A stretch of 64,000 nt of DNA from Zygnema cylindricum (Eukaryota; Streptophyta; Zygnematophyceae; Zygnematales; Zygnemataceae). Below the pieces are notes generated by a model, which saw nothing but the letters and a program-made list of their open reading frames with translations, was not told where the DNA came from and ran no database searches. Each line of letters begins with the position of its first letter. The first letter of the stretch is position 1. The position numbers and the translations under genes were made by a program. The stretch is from positions 62,001 to 126,000 of the forward strand of contig JBBHKE010003492.1 in the NCBI GenBank assembly GCA_037447655.1. The letters are read 5' to 3'. Shown piece after piece: positions 1 to 10,487 of the stretch.

Positions 1-2000
1 CAAACCAAATGTATATTTAATTTGGACCAAAAGTGTTTGACGTCGATTTGCGCCCCTATATGTAGCGTTTTTGGATGTTATTTTGTTTGTTTAAGTTAGT
101 GTTAGAGCATTACTCTTCACGCATTATATTTAATTTATTTTAATATGGTCTCACCGAGAAAGCGTCGACGCTTTTTCTATGCAAAATCCTTCCGTGTCAT
201 CTTGTTTCTAATAATGCTTAAGCCGTGAACTTTATGTCGTCTACGGGTTAGCTATTTAAAGTTATGAAGCAGGTTCAAGTATTGTATGCAACTGTAGGAG
301 AGTAGTTTCTTATTGATCGGTTAACTTGAATCAACGAGTGATAATAACGTATACTTAAGTTAAAAGAGTAAGTAATGTTTGAGTAGAAATTATTGTGGTG
401 GGTCAAAACCTTTCGGTTCAAATACACATTCTCTCATGGGAATTCTATTTTTATGGATGTTATTGTGTACATGCTTATGTTGGGGTGTGAGTGTTTTACA
501 GTGATCGATCGTATCAACTCTAATGCCTTGGGGTTGAAGATTCGTCTCGGTTTCGAACGCGTTGTTACATCACTTAATTCCTTGTCCCTTTAGGTTGTCG
601 CGATGTTTGGGCATGAGAGGTCAAAGGCATCATGGTCCAAATATCGTCGAGCCGATTAACACAAAAGCAATTATTTTGTGTTCAGTAATATAAGCAACAT
701 GGATTTCGAATCAATGAACATGCGACGATGGAGAGTCTACTTTTCCAGCATAGCTTAGCTCGGTGGACGTCCTTCAATACGTTGTTGACCATAAAAAAAA
801 AATCGATATTAATCGCTTCCCTTGTTACCGAACAATTGGAAAGAGTCTTTCACAATGTTGACCAATACTCATTTTAAATATTGTGGTTTTTTTACTTTAA
901 TGATTTTTTATTGAAGATGCCATGCCTATAAAATAATTATTTCCCTGACTGTCACGATTGGGTCTCGTGAAATGGCATTGATATTATTCCAACACACAAT
1001 TTACTATATATAGAATTATTTGTTTTTAGTGGACATAGATTGTTCGGTTATTAGGCCTTAACAAACCTTGGCCGAAATTTTAGCGGTGAACCGAACACCT
1101 TTTTCCGTCACTAACCATTTTGCAACCCGTGTAATTTCCACATGTTACCGAAGCATAAGGGATAAACTTTGACAACAAATTGCGTAAGATCAAAATGCCT
1201 GATCATTATTTTCCAATCCATAAACACAAGTACTAAAAAATATCATTGACATAAAATTGACAAATGTATGTTTAAATCCATTCTCACATTAAACCATTAC
1301 CATGTGGGAGTATAATACATTGTAACAACCCATGGCTTGCCCAATTTACGTGTTTATCACATTGACATGTACTAAAAATACACACAATTGGTTAGTGTCA
1401 TAGAGATGGCCAAGTGATAAAATATCGGAGGTGTTTTGTTGTCTTTGTGAATCCGTGTTGTCTAGCGAATAGATTCTCGTAGAACTAAGAGACAATGGCT
1501 AGTTGGGGCCCAACCTCTGTTGACGCCCCATTTTGCATAGCAAAAGCATTCTCAATTGTCTCTTCAAATTGGCGCAACCCAATTAGTGTGCTAACTCAAT
1601 TAACCACTTGCATTGGTGTAGGTTTTTTCTTAGTTTTGGTACTCAACTTGATTAGTTAATTCGATAGGAGATAGTTTTAGTTAACATTGTCTAGCTTCTT
1701 TACGATTTCGCAGCCTGTTTCTTTAGTCCTTAAAAGGTTTTTTTTGTTGTTTTTTCCCCTTTGTAACTTTATGGTTTTTACTAGTGTTGTGTAAAGGTAG
1801 CCTTTACCAATAACCGAAATGCAACTTTTTTTTACTTATCAATAACCGATATTTATCGGTCCACACTTCATACCTGGTTCCCTATTCCGTACCGAAAGTA
1901 ATGTATCCTGATGCAACTTTTTCTTCATAACCACCCCCCTCCCCCCACTCTCCCTTAGGGGCTATTTGGGGTATCATGACTATCGGATATAGGTGATGAT
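1..2000. other. AT-rich intergenic DNA, no gene recognised
   Basis: No open reading frame here has recognisable domains or homologous structure. The only long ORF is a 66-codon one near 393 with no features. Homopolymer and pyrimidine runs occur around 1,740-1,960. The stretch ends at the target site of the TRIM element. I see nothing else that I can support. Confidence 0.6.
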
Positions 2001-2005
2001 ATATC

Positions 2006-2228
2006 TGTTAACGTACGAAAAGTGTACCGCTCGATACCCGAAATTGTGGTAATATCTACACTAAAAGCTTTATAAAATTGGACCCATCAGTGTAACATCT
2101 AAGCTGGTGGTATAGTGGTTAGTACATTAACAGCTAAAGTGCAAGGTCCCAAGTTCAAATCCTAGCCGGCTCATCAATCCCTTTATTGGGATCGTCTATT
2201 CTATCCCCTGGTTTTGGGAATCTTAACA
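2006..2228 (+). repeat. TRIM 5' LTR
   Basis: 223-bp LTR, TG...CA, directly abutting the primer-binding site. It contains a tRNA-like segment (2103-2170). Confidence 0.92.
2103..2170 (+). other. tRNA-like segment inside TRIM LTR
   Basis: A 68-nt stretch starts GCTGGTG and ends GCCGGC, and these two ends can pair in six of seven positions if G-T pairs are allowed. It has a D-arm/A-box-like TATAGTGGTTAGTA and a B-box-like GTTCAAATCC about 40 nt further on. The T-stem pairs poorly, so this is a tRNA-derived relic or a Pol III promoter module and not a working tRNA gene. The second LTR holds a more decayed version at 2381-2449. Confidence 0.6.
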
Positions 2229-2240
2229 TGGTATCAGAGC
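2229..2240 (+). promoter_or_regulatory. Primer-binding site, tRNA-iMet 3' end
   Basis: TGGTATCAGAGC directly follows the 5' LTR. It complements the 3' terminus, including CCA, of plant-type initiator tRNA-Met, the standard primer of plant copia-like elements and TRIMs. Confidence 0.9.
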
Positions 2241-2283
2241 TAAGGGGGACTAGGTTTACATGGACAATTCTATCGAAGGGGGG

Positions 2284-2506
2284 TGTTGACGTACGTAAAG
2301 TGTACCGCTCGATACCCATAATTGTGGTAATACCCACACTAAAAAATATATCAAATTGGAACCTCCAGAGTAACATCTGAGCTTGTGGTAACAATGGTTA
2401 GTACATTCACAGCTAAAGCGAAAGGTATGAAGTTCAAATCTTGGCCGGCTCATCAATCGCTTTATTGGGATCGCCCATTCTATCCCCCGATTTAGGAATC
2501 TTAACA
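2284..2506 (+). repeat. TRIM 3' LTR
   Basis: Same length as the 5' LTR, similar throughout, preceded by a polypurine tract and followed by the ATATC duplication. Its tRNA-like segment (2381-2449) is more decayed. Confidence 0.92.
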
Positions 2507-2511
2507 ATATC

Positions 2512-3479
2512 GACATTTATTAGCGATAACTATAGATAACGACACATCAAAATTTATCCATTGCCTTAACGATAAAGATAACAAAAATATTGGTTGTCGT
2601 ACTTACAACCAATAGGAAACTCATGGATACCCAACACTACACCGCCCACGTTATTATAGTTGATAACACTAATTTGATCGCACTGTTTTTGGCCGTATTC
2701 ATAAAATAGTGTTAGCAACACTATCGAAGGGAGTGGACAAAAATCTGTCACGTTCCTTTGCAGTAAATTAGTATTATTAGTTATAATTTCGCATGAACAC
2801 TAATAAATCCTCAACGCTAATAACGATAGGCGGTGTCGTTTTTACATTGTGAGTTTTGCAATACATTTGTTTACTTTTTTCGATCCAAAGCCTGATTGTA
2901 CATCAAATGGGATGAACCGCAAAAATAGACCCGGAAAAGCCCAATGGCTCCGATAGCAGTGGGGAATCCAGGTGGCCAATCACGTTGCTACGCGTTAAAT
3001 TTAAGGGAAACAACAAAAATTCAAGATTCACGAAAACTGCCCTTAGAATTTTAAAAATCGGTTTCGGCCCCAATAGAACCAAGAGAACGTTTAAACACGT
3101 AAAGCAGCCGTAAATAAAAACTATGCAAATGTTTTTGTTCTTCCCGTATTTTTTCCCTTGTAGTTGCTATAGGCTAAACTGTAAATTACCGTAAACCCTA
3201 CAGTTACGACGTGACTTTTGACCGAAAAAGTCATGATGGAGCCGAGTCCTAAAGTACGATACCACCTTGGAATAATAAATGCGAAAATTATTGAAATAAA
3301 AGCGAAAGTTCGTGGTCAGTGATACACGTGGCATCACCGGTTCGCGGGCATTGGATTGGATACTTCCCTCCGATAACCGAAAAAAAAAAATCGGCAGATC
3401 TTCAACGGGATGTCACGGTCACCGGACGTCTCCGTACGAAACAAACTCATAAATACGAAAATTAATAAATTATTGACTA
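2512..3479. other. Intergenic DNA, no gene recognised
   Basis: AT-rich sequence with no recognisable gene. Short fragments resemble the TTAGCG-rich ends of the TA-type miniature elements (for example near 2,515 and 2,815), but no paired termini are visible. Confidence 0.5.
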
Positions 3480-3971
3480 GGAAAGGGATCGTGGCAACAA
3501 AACGTCAACATCATGTACTGTAGCGATCCAAAATGTTATTAGATTTCGCAACGCCACGTCAAATTATAAACATTAAATACGCCTCAGAATTTATTTGGAA
3601 TGTTTGGTTGACCTTGTACACGTCATCATAGGGACGGCAGAACAGTCGAGACTAAGTGAGAGTCCCAAGTCAAACAAGTGCCCCACTAGCCGTACATTTT
3701 TAACTTTTAGGCTTTTGCTAGAAACCTGGTTCAGATCTGCTGGATCCTGACAGAGATCCTGACACTCTGTCCAATGTGGTTTTTGTTTTATGTTGATTGT
3801 GTCACATGTGTATCTGTTTTGTACGTTATGCTGTACGGAAAACTCGTACCGGTTGAAGTGAGACCGAATCGACCTAAACCGAAATTAACCGATTCCTCAC
3901 AATCAGCAAACACTAATTCAGTCACAACTTTTCTTGGCCGAAAATCATCAAAGAGTGTTAAAAAATACTAA

Positions 3972-4070
3972 GGGTGAACCCCTCCATCAGGCGAAAAGTG
4001 GGGTACATTACTGGAAAAAGTGCATTTCCGTACAAATCCAGCTCATTGTCGTACATGGTCGTACTATATA

Positions 4071-4129
<59 letters not shown>

Positions 4130-4531
4130 TTTTATAAAACATGATTACTGGAGATTCGTCAAGATTCTCCAAACTTTTGGGCGATAACGTCGACCGTCCG
4201 ATTATGTGTTTTCGAAGCAAGCGGTCACTTCGTCCAGCCTGAGGAGACTAGCCAATCACCGGACGTGTAAAATGTTTACGCGTGGAAAGGTCACGTACGA
4301 GCCGCGCGCCTTCGGACATATGCCACGCGCTTTCGGACAGGGGGGAATCAAATCCAACGAAAACCACCAAAAAGAATCTTTGTTGAAGAATGTGCCGTGA
4401 CGCCTCCTCCATGATCCGCTGACATCCGGAACTTGCGGCGACACGACGTAATACGAACGACAAAACAACTATTAAAAAGGACAAAACACGAACGTACAAA
4501 TTGTACATTCACGTATGATGGAGAAGCGGCC
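3972..4531 (+). mobile_element. TTA/TAA-type MITE with empty site
   Basis: A 560-bp insertion flanked by TAA (3969-3971 and 4532-4534). The matching position near 12,708 reads straight through with a single TAA. The termini GGGTGAACCCCTCCATCA and the inverse of TGATGGAGAAGCGGCC are imperfect inverted repeats. The 3-bp TWA duplication fits the PIF/Harbinger group. It contains a long (TA)n tract. A truncated relative lies at about 10,488-10,880. There is no transposase, so it is non-autonomous. Confidence 0.85.
4065..4120. repeat. (TA)n microsatellite
   Basis: Nearly pure alternating TA followed by a T run (4121-4133). It lies inside the 3972-4531 element and is missing from the related fragment at 10,488, so it expanded after the copies separated. 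Confidence 0.97.
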
Positions 4532-4783
4532 TAATTGATAGTGGATTAAAATGTGCCACGCAAAATTGCACTAGAACTAGTATTACACAATATAATTGAT
4601 TAATTTCACATCAACAATAATAAATCCTTAATGTTAATAGCGATGGGAAGTGTGAAAGTGCGCTATGTTGTTAGTTTGCTACACCGTGAATAGCTGTTAG
4701 TGTCATTGTTTTCTACGCCACTTAAAAATACACGTGTGCACTCATGTCGTATTATTAATTTGACGGTCGGTGACGGAAAGGTA

Positions 4784-5361
4784 CACCGCCAATCGTTAGT
4801 AGCTTTATGAACGCTATATCGGCACCGCCAAATTTCGACCCCAAAACCTGAAATAGAATCAATAACATTTTTTTTTCGTTAATTAAGGTTCTGGTGAATT
4901 GGCGTTAATAATTTTAATTGAAGATATTCTTGAATAGTGTGGTGTACGGACATGTCATTCTGTACAAATGGTATTTTGTTGAGCAGAAAAGTACGAAACA
5001 TGGATTAAAATAATCGCGATCGCACGTAAAACTGCGCTCAAAATGAAAGGCAGAATGAGATAATGCCTATTTTAGTGTAAAGATATTGATCCCGTATTAA
5101 TTGTAAGTGAGAAAACCCAAATTAGAGTTATGAATAAATTAGTGTAAAAGGACGCGACGGTGTACGATTTGTCAGATTTTATACTTTTCCCTATTTTACT
5201 GTGAAGATCCTGATGGCAGATCCGTTGTACCCAAATCAGCGTTATGGATCAATTAGAGTAAACTTTTTTTTTCGAAATCTTGAAAAAATCAAATTAGCGT
5301 TAATAACGCAAATTAATTTTCAGCACTAATAATTTATAAACGCTAATAACGATTGGCGGTG
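4784..5361. mobile_element. TA-type MITE (CACCGCC termini)
   Basis: A 578-bp element between TA dinucleotides (4782-4783 and 5362-5363), with inverted termini CACCGCCAATCGTTA and its complement. The backbone copy at 12,960-12,961 holds a single TA at this point, which is a true empty site. The TA duplication suggests Tc1/mariner (IS630) mobilisation. No transposase is present. Confidence 0.85.
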
Positions 5362-5980
5362 TACATTTTGATTGACGGTCCCCAAACAGAAATAAGGGCC
5401 TGAGTGCCCTTAGAAAAGTTGATGAAAGCGGCGGAAAATAAATGACGTTTTTAGCGGATTCACGGTGTACACCGACCCCCAAATCAAGGTCAGTAACTAC
5501 AAAATCCGGTAGTTAAAGTGCGGGAACCATTGAACGAAAAGTACATACTCAAAATATAATACAATATCGTTAGAAAAATAAAAAACAAAAGTGAGTGCCG
5601 ACGAATTGATTGCGGCCGTACGGAGAAATTCAAAGTCATCGCTGGTTCGACGGGAAGAGATTCCAATTGTAGCCGACACTTGTTGAAAAGTGATTGCTAA
5701 GGGTCAAATTCCATCAGTCGTTTCTGTAATCGTACGGCCAACTCTACGGGCCGGGTTAGGGTGTGTCCCCATGTGCATAAGTAAGGGTTTTTTCCTGTAG
5801 CGCCGTACTGCCTAAGTTGCAACCGTACGAAGGAATCGCAAATTTGTAGAGTACAATTTGCGTCATCCCTGAACTTAAGATGTACAAAAAGTTGTCGTCT
5901 TGTGCTTTTCGACCCACTTCGACGACAAAAAACGTCATCTTCAACCTTATCTTTAAAACACATGCGCGATGTGATTTAAA
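5332..5980. repeat. Near-identical segment, copy 1 (partner 7150-7798)
   Basis: Identical by eye to 7150-7798 except for one extra C in the second copy. It includes the end of a TA-type element, backbone, and the start of two nested TTA-type elements. The match starts inside one transposon and falls to visibly lower identity inside another (around 5,980), as expected for recombination or gene conversion between dispersed copies. Confidence 0.85.
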
Positions 5981-6510
5981 ATTAGGTTTTTTCGATTGAC
6001 AAATAGGAACATATTTTTGCACGTGCCGTAAATTTCGACAAAAATCCTACGATTTCCAAGGACAAAGAAAAGTACATAGTTCGCTATGTTCTGTCCGTTT
6101 GCGTTATAATACGACAAAGAAATTTACACAATTTGTTTGGATTTGTCCGTTTTCGTCTAGTACAGATTTCTTTTTTTGCAGGGGTCTTCAAATTCCGATG
6201 CCATTTCACGTCGACCGGACAGGAGACGCGAAGGCAAATCGCATCTTCTTCAATCGTGAAACTGCACAGGCTGGAAGGCGGTACGTCTACAATGTCACGG
6301 TAAGACATGCGACGTCACACGTAGGTACAAAAAACAACGTGCGACCACAGATTGTAGCCTCCACAGGTACCGTCGACGTATACAATCGTCACAAGCGTAA
6401 GTTACGATTTCGTCCTTACAGACATAAGGACACTTGAAAACCGGGTCAGGCGGATTCGCGCTAAAATACAAAGTAAGTTCGCTAAGTTACAAGTACATGG
6501 GGACACACCC
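5759..6510. mobile_element. TTA-type MITE ('GGGTGTGTCCCC' family), copy 1
   Basis: A 752-bp element with perfect inverted termini GGGTGTGTCCCCATGT. The left flank is TTA (5756-5758) and the right flank is TAA (6511-6513), so the two sides do not form a direct duplication, unlike copy 2. The ORFs of 60-112 codons in it are open on both strands and overlap each other. I read them as chance frames in repeat DNA. Confidence 0.8.
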
Positions 6511-6670
6511 TAAGTATGATATATTTTGAGTCCAGCTGCGTCCCTTATGACTGTGTTTCAAGCGTAGTATCTGATCCGATTGTGACACGGTTGTACTACA
6601 GTACAATTTTGTACAATTTTGTCTCGTGTAGGAGACCTACACACCCTGCACTCCACGGGCGAGAAAACTA

Positions 6671-6886
6671 CACCGCCAATCGTTATTAGCGTGTATGTTT
6701 TTTTAGCGTATACGAATAATTAGCGTGGTTTACGCTAATTGGGAATCTGAAAATTTTCGAAGAAATCGTCTATTCTAATTAGGAATTAAGGTTTTTTTTA
6801 AATAGTGTGGATAATTCTATTTGAGAATAAAAATAAAAAAAGCGCGACGGAATTAGCGTACACAACGCTAATAACGATTGGCGGTG
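6671..6886. mobile_element. TA-type MITE (216 bp)
   Basis: Inverted termini CACCGCCAATCGTTATTAGC between TA dinucleotides (6669-6670 and 6887-6888). Its right end faces the left end of the next element head to head across 14 bp. Confidence 0.85.
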
Positions 6887-6904
6887 TAACGAACCTAGAC
6901 TGTA

Positions 6905-7179
6905 CACCGCCAATCGTTATTAGCGTTGTGTACGCTAATTCCGTCCCGCTTTTTTTTTTTTTATTCTCCATTAGTGTAGTTCATTTTATTTTTTTCTTTA
7001 TTCTATTTAGGGTTATTTTCAGGACGTTGTCTCTTAAATAGAGTGGTGTACGGTCAGTGTCAGACCGTACATAAATGTACCTTTTTAAGTTAAAAAGTAC
7101 AATAAATTAGTTTTAGTAGCCGCAGACGCATGAGAATGTGCGTTCTAAAATTTATAAACGCTAATAACGATTGGCGGTG
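6905..7179. mobile_element. TA-type MITE (275 bp)
   Basis: Same termini as its neighbour, TA at 6903-6904 and 7180-7181. Its interior shares the 'GTGGTGTACGGTCAGTGTC' segment with the element at 40,111. The near-identical duplication with 5,332 begins inside it. Confidence 0.85.
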
Positions 7180-7798
7180 TACATTTTGATTGACGGTCCC
7201 CCAAACAGAAATAAGGGCCTGAGTGCCCTTAGAAAAGTTGATGAAAGCGGCGGAAAATAAATGACGTTTTTAGCGGATTCACGGTGTACACCGACCCCCA
7301 AATCAAGGTCAGTAACTACAAAATCCGGTAGTTAAAGTGCGGGAACCATTGAACGAAAAGTACATACTCAAAATATAATACAATATCGTTAGAAAAATAA
7401 AAAACAAAAGTGAGTGCCGACGAATTGATTGCGGCCGTACGGAGAAATTCAAAGTCATCGCTGGTTCGACGGGAAGAGATTCCAATTGTAGCCGACACTT
7501 GTTGAAAAGTGATTGCTAAGGGTCAAATTCCATCAGTCGTTTCTGTAATCGTACGGCCAACTCTACGGGCCGGGTTAGGGTGTGTCCCCATGTGCATAAG
7601 TAAGGGTTTTTTCCTGTAGCGCCGTACTGCCTAAGTTGCAACCGTACGAAGGAATCGCAAATTTGTAGAGTACAATTTGCGTCATCCCTGAACTTAAGAT
7701 GTACAAAAAGTTGTCGTCTTGTGCTTTTCGACCCACTTCGACGACAAAAAACGTCATCTTCAACCTTATCTTTAAAACACATGCGCGATGTGATTTAA
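7150..7798. repeat. Near-identical segment, copy 2 (partner 5332-5980)
   Basis: See copy 1. The offset is about 1.82 kb. The match continues downstream at visibly lower identity. Confidence 0.85.
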
Positions 7799-9293
7799 AA
7801 ATAGGTTTTTTCGATTGACAAATAGGAACATATTTTCGCACGTGCCGTAAATTTCGACAAAAATCCTACGATTTCCAAGGACAAAGAAAAGTACATAGTT
7901 CGCTATGTTTTGTCCGTTTGCGTTCTAATACGACAAAGACAAGTACACAATTTGTTTGGATTTGTCCGTTTTCGTCTAGTACGGATTTCTTTTTTTGCAG
8001 GGGTCTTCAAATTCCGATGCCATTTCACGTCGAGCGGACAGGCGACGCGAAGACAAAGCGCATCTTCTTCAACCGTGAAATTGCACAGGCTGGAAGGCGC
8101 TACGTCTACAATGTCACGGTAAGACATGCGACGTCACACGCAGGTACAAAAAACAACGTGCGACCACAGATTGTAGACGTTGACAACCGTCACAGGTACT
8201 GTCGACGTATACAATCGTCACAAGCGTAAGGGTACGTCCCCATGTAAGCGATACTTTGAATAAGTATTTTGGACTGTAGTGAAGTGTTCCGTACTACTTT
8301 GAAAAGCGTCCCTATGTGCGAAAATGAAATCGGAACTTTGAAATGTGACGGTTGTAGACGTAGGTACAACTTTGTGACGGTTGACGACGACTACAAAATT
8401 GGTGACGGCAACAAAACAGCGACAGTTGTAGACGTCTACATTTTTGTAATTTTGTGACATGGCAGATGTTTTGGGGTTTGGAACATTGTGACGTCACGAT
8501 CACTTGTGACGTCACAAATTCAAGAACTTTCGGCCATGGATACCCGATTTCGTTTTCTCTACTTTTTTCCCTATACTTGCCATAAAAATATACATAAAGG
8601 TAGTCAAAAAATATATTTTTCAAATATCTTTCATTTCATACCAGTTTTGTCGTGCCTCATTCTAAAAAGTGTGAGATAAAAGTGATAGTGTGAGAGGAGA
8701 GGGGAGAGGCGACGACGATGCAAAATTCTACCGAGGACCCATGAATGAAATTGGAGGTCCGAGACCCTTGCAGATTTTTTTCCGTACATCCTCGTCTTTT
8801 CCGTACATGCACGTGACGGGCAAGGAGAAAAATAGCGAGTACTCTCCCTTGGCCTAAAATTTTACCACTCGTGTGGCGCGTGCGTGGGTCATTTCATTCG
8901 TTGTTTGGGCGGTACTTTCACTGAAATCACGTCGCGAGGTGATTTTTGATGAAGTTTTTTGACGGGCTGGATTCTCTTGCCCGGGGGTCGAAAAAAGGAA
9001 AACGCTAAAATGCGTTCACATGACGACAAACATGAAGTACATTCAAAGTATCGACTTGAGGTTTGCTGTACTTTTAAAGAATTTATTTTTTTGTACGGCT
9101 AAAGTTTTTCTCGTACGGAACTGCGTTTTCGGTGAAAACGACAGATTAAAGTCGATACTTTAATACATGGGGACGTACCCTAAGTTACGATTTCGTCCTT
9201 ACAGACATAGGGACACTTGAACAGCGGGTCCGGCGGATCCGCGCTAAAATACAAAGTAATTTCGCTAAGTTACAAGTACATGGGGACACACCC
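7578..9293. mobile_element. TTA-type MITE, copy 2 (level 2 of nest)
   Basis: Perfect inverted termini GGGTGTGTCCCCATG, with perfect TTA duplications (7575-7577 and 9294-9296). It interrupts the level-1 element, whose sequence resumes at ATTGAGTCGA as in the uninterrupted relative near 45,480. Without the inner insertion it is 765 bp, matching copy 1 at 5,759. Confidence 0.9.
8230..9180. mobile_element. TAA-type MITE (level 3, innermost)
   Basis: A 951-bp insertion with inverted termini GGGTACGTCCCCATGTA and perfect TAA duplications (8227-8229 and 9181-9183). The sister element at 5,759 reads CGTAAGTTACG at the same place (about 6,401-6,411), a perfect empty site. It contains two TGACGTCA palindromes (8489-8496, 8507-8514). 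A diverged relative of its interior seems to lie near 54,720-54,930. Confidence 0.9.
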
Positions 9294-9955
9294 TTAATTG
9301 AGTCGATGTTCCATCACGAAGAGTCTGTAATCCACGTGTTATACATTGAGTGGCACCACGTAGACTTTGACCGGTAATAAAATCTTCACACCGACAAATT
9401 TCACTTCAAATCTTCAATTGCGTACAATGTACCTGCGTACCAAATCATAATACGACAAAACCTTTGTACTTTCTGCAAACGCCAGTCTTTTGGCCAGCTC
9501 ATTGTTTAGGGTTCGTGTTTTCGAACATGACGAAAATCCTTTGCCGAAAATAGTGTGACGAAAAAAATTGCGCGACGAAGGACCGTTTCAAGATTACTTT
9601 TTTAATTTTCAGTTGCATTTTGAAACGTGCATACTATGTGCAAATTTCGTCAATTTTCGTTGGTTTTCCACCGTGACACGTAGCTTATTTGTCCATCATG
9701 TCACGATTTTTTTTTTCTGTATCTGCCAACCCATCTCTTACTGGTACGTTGGCAGATACAGAGAAAAATGAAGCGAACGCCTCACGGATGAACATCTGAC
9801 GGTCAGTATTACCTCCAAGACCTTTGGAGATATTGACAAGATTCTTTGTAATGTTGTTTCGCGTATTAAAACAAAATAAGCGGTACGAATTGGTACGGAT
9901 AGTTGCAAATTTCTGTAAACTACTTCACTTTTCGACTGATGGAACTTGACCCAAA

Positions 9956-10487
9956 CTAGACTTTTGGACTTTTCGTCCGAACCTTTCGAATTTCCACAAC
10001 AAAGAAAATTTATTGAGTAATTTAGAAAGATTCGATTCCGCAGATCATGGAGATAATTTCACCATAGAGGATTTACTCATTTACCCTCGTTTTCGGCGCA
10101 AATTGTACAATTTGTACAGATGCGAGGCCACCGAAAGCAGCGAGAAAATCTTTGACGGAGGATATTGTTTCACGCGTCTGTCGCCATCCACAAACCATTC
10201 TAATATCTTCGTACGCTTTTACAGATCTTAAGTTTCGTCTGCCCGTACAGATTTTATTAATTAAGTCGTACGAGTCACTTTTTACCTTCGTTGGTAAAAA
10301 TGTGTGGTCGCGGTTTGTTGTCAAATATTCTGTAAAGATTACCAAAATCACGTTCATATACTACGTGGACCAATCAAACTGTGCTATGCAAATAGAATGT
10401 CGGTTACTGACCCGACACAATGTAACGGTCGCTTCAGTAAACAAATTTTCGACGTTTATTGAGACCGCCTAATGGAACAACGCTTTT
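9956..10487. repeat. Backbone continuation and a second repeat family
   Basis: 9956-10,120 continues the backbone seen at 13,310-13,470. From about 10,120 to 10,260 the sequence is the inverse complement of roughly 46,800-46,960. This marks another dispersed repeat whose ends I cannot define. ORFs here (for example 106 codons at 10,152) are not conserved as proteins between the copies. Confidence 0.5.

Larger units (their letters stand above)
2006..2506 (+). mobile_element. TRIM (terminal-repeat retrotransposon in miniature)
   Basis: Two direct repeats of exactly 223 bp (2006-2228 and 2284-2506) both begin TGTT and end TCTTAACA. They enclose only 55 bp. Directly after the first repeat lies TGGTATCAGAGC, the complement of the 3' end of plant initiator tRNA-Met. 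A purine run (GAAGGGGGG) lies directly before the second repeat. The element is flanked by the 5-bp target duplication ATATC (2001-2005 and 2507-2511). It has every cis-signal of an LTR retrotransposon and no coding capacity, so it must have used another element's proteins. The two LTRs differ at several sites, so the insertion is not fresh. Confidence 0.93.
3480..5700 (+). repeat. Backbone repeat, copy A, with two insertions
   Basis: Aligns by eye with 12,228-13,300. The match runs 3480-3971, resumes at 4532-4783 and resumes again at 5362-5700. The two gaps are the insertions at 3972-4531 and 4784-5361, both absent from the 12,228 copy. The nature of the backbone itself is unknown. No coding sequence or terminal repeats of its own were found. 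Confidence 0.75.
7520..9952 (-). mobile_element. TTA-type MITE, outer element of a nest (level 1)
   Basis: Termini GGGTCAAATTCCATCAG and CTGATGGAACTTGACCC, with TAA at 7517-7519 and AAA at 9953-9955 (one change). The uninterrupted backbone near 13,303-13,310 is the empty site. After removing 7578-9296 the remainder is the inverse of the elements at 44,794-45,536 and 45,906-46,638, including their central hairpin (9710-9768). Confidence 0.85.

Noticed and set aside
1520-2000. TGTTGACGCC near 1,522 as the start of another LTR.
   Set aside because: No second copy, primer site or matching end was found.
2103-2170. Calling this a functional tRNA gene.
   Set aside because: The T-stem does not pair properly and the sequence lies at the same place in both LTRs of a TRIM. 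It is reported as a tRNA-like module only.
5697-8127. ORFs of 60-112 codons repeated almost unchanged at 5,497-6,437 and 7,316-8,229, looking like conserved small genes.
   Set aside because: They are conserved only because the DNA was recently duplicated. They overlap on both strands, lie in MITEs, and are lost or altered in the third copy at 11,442-12,220.
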